From NCBI GenBank assembly GCA_900771365.1, contig CAAGNU010000253.1:1-31088 (forward strand): a stretch of 31,088 nucleotides of DNA, read 5' to 3'. Shown one piece after another: positions 30,734 through 31,088 of the stretch; position 1 is the first letter of the stretch; every line of letters begins with the position of its first letter. This DNA comes from Bacteroidales bacterium. GTDB taxonomy: Bacteria; Bacteroidota; Bacteroidia; Bacteroidales; P3. A model generated the notes under the pieces. It ran no database searches. It was not told the origin of the DNA and saw nothing but the letters and a program-made list of their open reading frames with translations. Both the position numbers and the translations under genes were made by a program.

Positions 30734-31027
30734 TCCGTACAATATTCCACACATCAGTTAGTTATGTTTTGCGGCAGGCTCTCGATATTGGGTGGTTATA
30801 TAGTAGGGGAGCAGCGAGCCCCTCAAACAAATGGAAAGCCCATGAAAAACAAAGGTCGGCTCATGAACAAAAGACAGTCTCAAATATAGGCGACAAACAA
30901 CCGTGGCAGCCACCCTTTCCGAAAGTCATCAGCAGGCCTGCTTGCCTACCTGGAAACGATAATAACCATTATGATTATCCGCAATCACCACTAATAAATG
31001 GAAGATATGTGATGCGGCAGCCTCCCC

Positions 31028-31088
31028 TTCTATATAACCACCAATAGCAAAGATACGTAATATAACTTGTAACCAATTGGGATATATA
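31028..31088 (+). repeat. Dispersed 61-base repeat, copy C (runs off the window)
   Basis: Second direct copy of the element at 30633-30693. It contains TATCTTTG on the minus strand (in AGCAAAGATACG), a possible outward -7 box that copy A has lost by substitution. Confidence 0.75.

Larger units (their letters stand above)
30415..31088. other. Gene-free, repeat-rich end region
   Basis: 674 bases without a convincing gene. It contains a spaced inverted repeat (30457-30543), a perfect palindrome (30701-30733), and a direct repeat of about 61 bases (30633-30693, 31028-31088) with a partial inverted copy (30787-30803). Short open frames here consist of these repeats. Confidence 0.6.

Noticed and set aside
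30682..31047. 121-residue frame in the right-end region
   Set aside because: It runs through palindromes and repeats and lacks a credible start or composition.

Overview
The window looks like chromosomal DNA from a Bacteroidales bacterium, possibly Prevotella-like. Bacteroidetes -7 boxes (TAnnTTTG, most often TATCTTTGCA) precede many genes, Shine-Dalgarno sites are mostly weak, and typical Bacteroidetes proteins occur: a GIN/DUF2807 surface protein, a GldA-type ABC ATPase, an LptD_2-type LptD divergent from an AmiC-like amidase, and a HPF gene directly behind xerC. Taxonomy is inferred from content only. No rRNA, tRNA, IS transposase or CRISPR array was seen.

Layout. 1-3250 is accessory DNA: an orphan promoter/leader, a small unknown gene, an AAA_14/DUF4143 ATPase whose promoter is covered by three 33-bp repeats, and a secreted lipoprotein. 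3297-8067 is core: hpf and xerC on the minus strand, then rseP (site-2 protease) and an LptF/G permease on the plus strand. 8100-10050 is a two-gene secreted cassette (thioredoxin-like protein plus probable beta-propeller) flanked by two copies of one hairpin repeat. 10069-14674 is a minus-strand run recA - outer-membrane protein - rel - mazG. recA diverges from a class I aminotransferase (14898-16100).

16164-19283 is AT-rich accessory DNA: a second AAA_14/DUF4143 ATPase, again with about 32-bp repeats over its promoter, then a lipoprotein with a glycine/alanine-rich hydrophobic tail and an outer-membrane barrel. 19518-21941 is an ECF sigma operon: sigma factor, a membrane protein in the anti-sigma position, a GIN-domain/barrel surface protein and an overlooked 33-residue membrane peptide. 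An array of six 42-bp tandem repeats lies upstream of its promoter. 22379-25830 holds an L,D-transpeptidase, a four-helix membrane protein, pyrF coupled to a small unknown gene, and a short GldA-like ATPase. 25895-30414 holds the amidase and lptD, whose promoters form a 30-bp palindrome, then a MerR-type regulator. 30415-31088 has no gene but is full of dispersed repeats.

Functionally the core genes centre on the cell envelope (RseP, LptG, LptD, amidase, L,D-transpeptidase, sigma/GIN operon) and on stress or nucleotide control (Rel, MazG, RecA, HPF, PyrF). The least explained parts are the promoter-embedded repeats shared by the two ATPase genes, the 42-bp array beside the sigma operon, the covarying hairpin repeats, and the face-to-face palindromic promoters between amidase and lptD.
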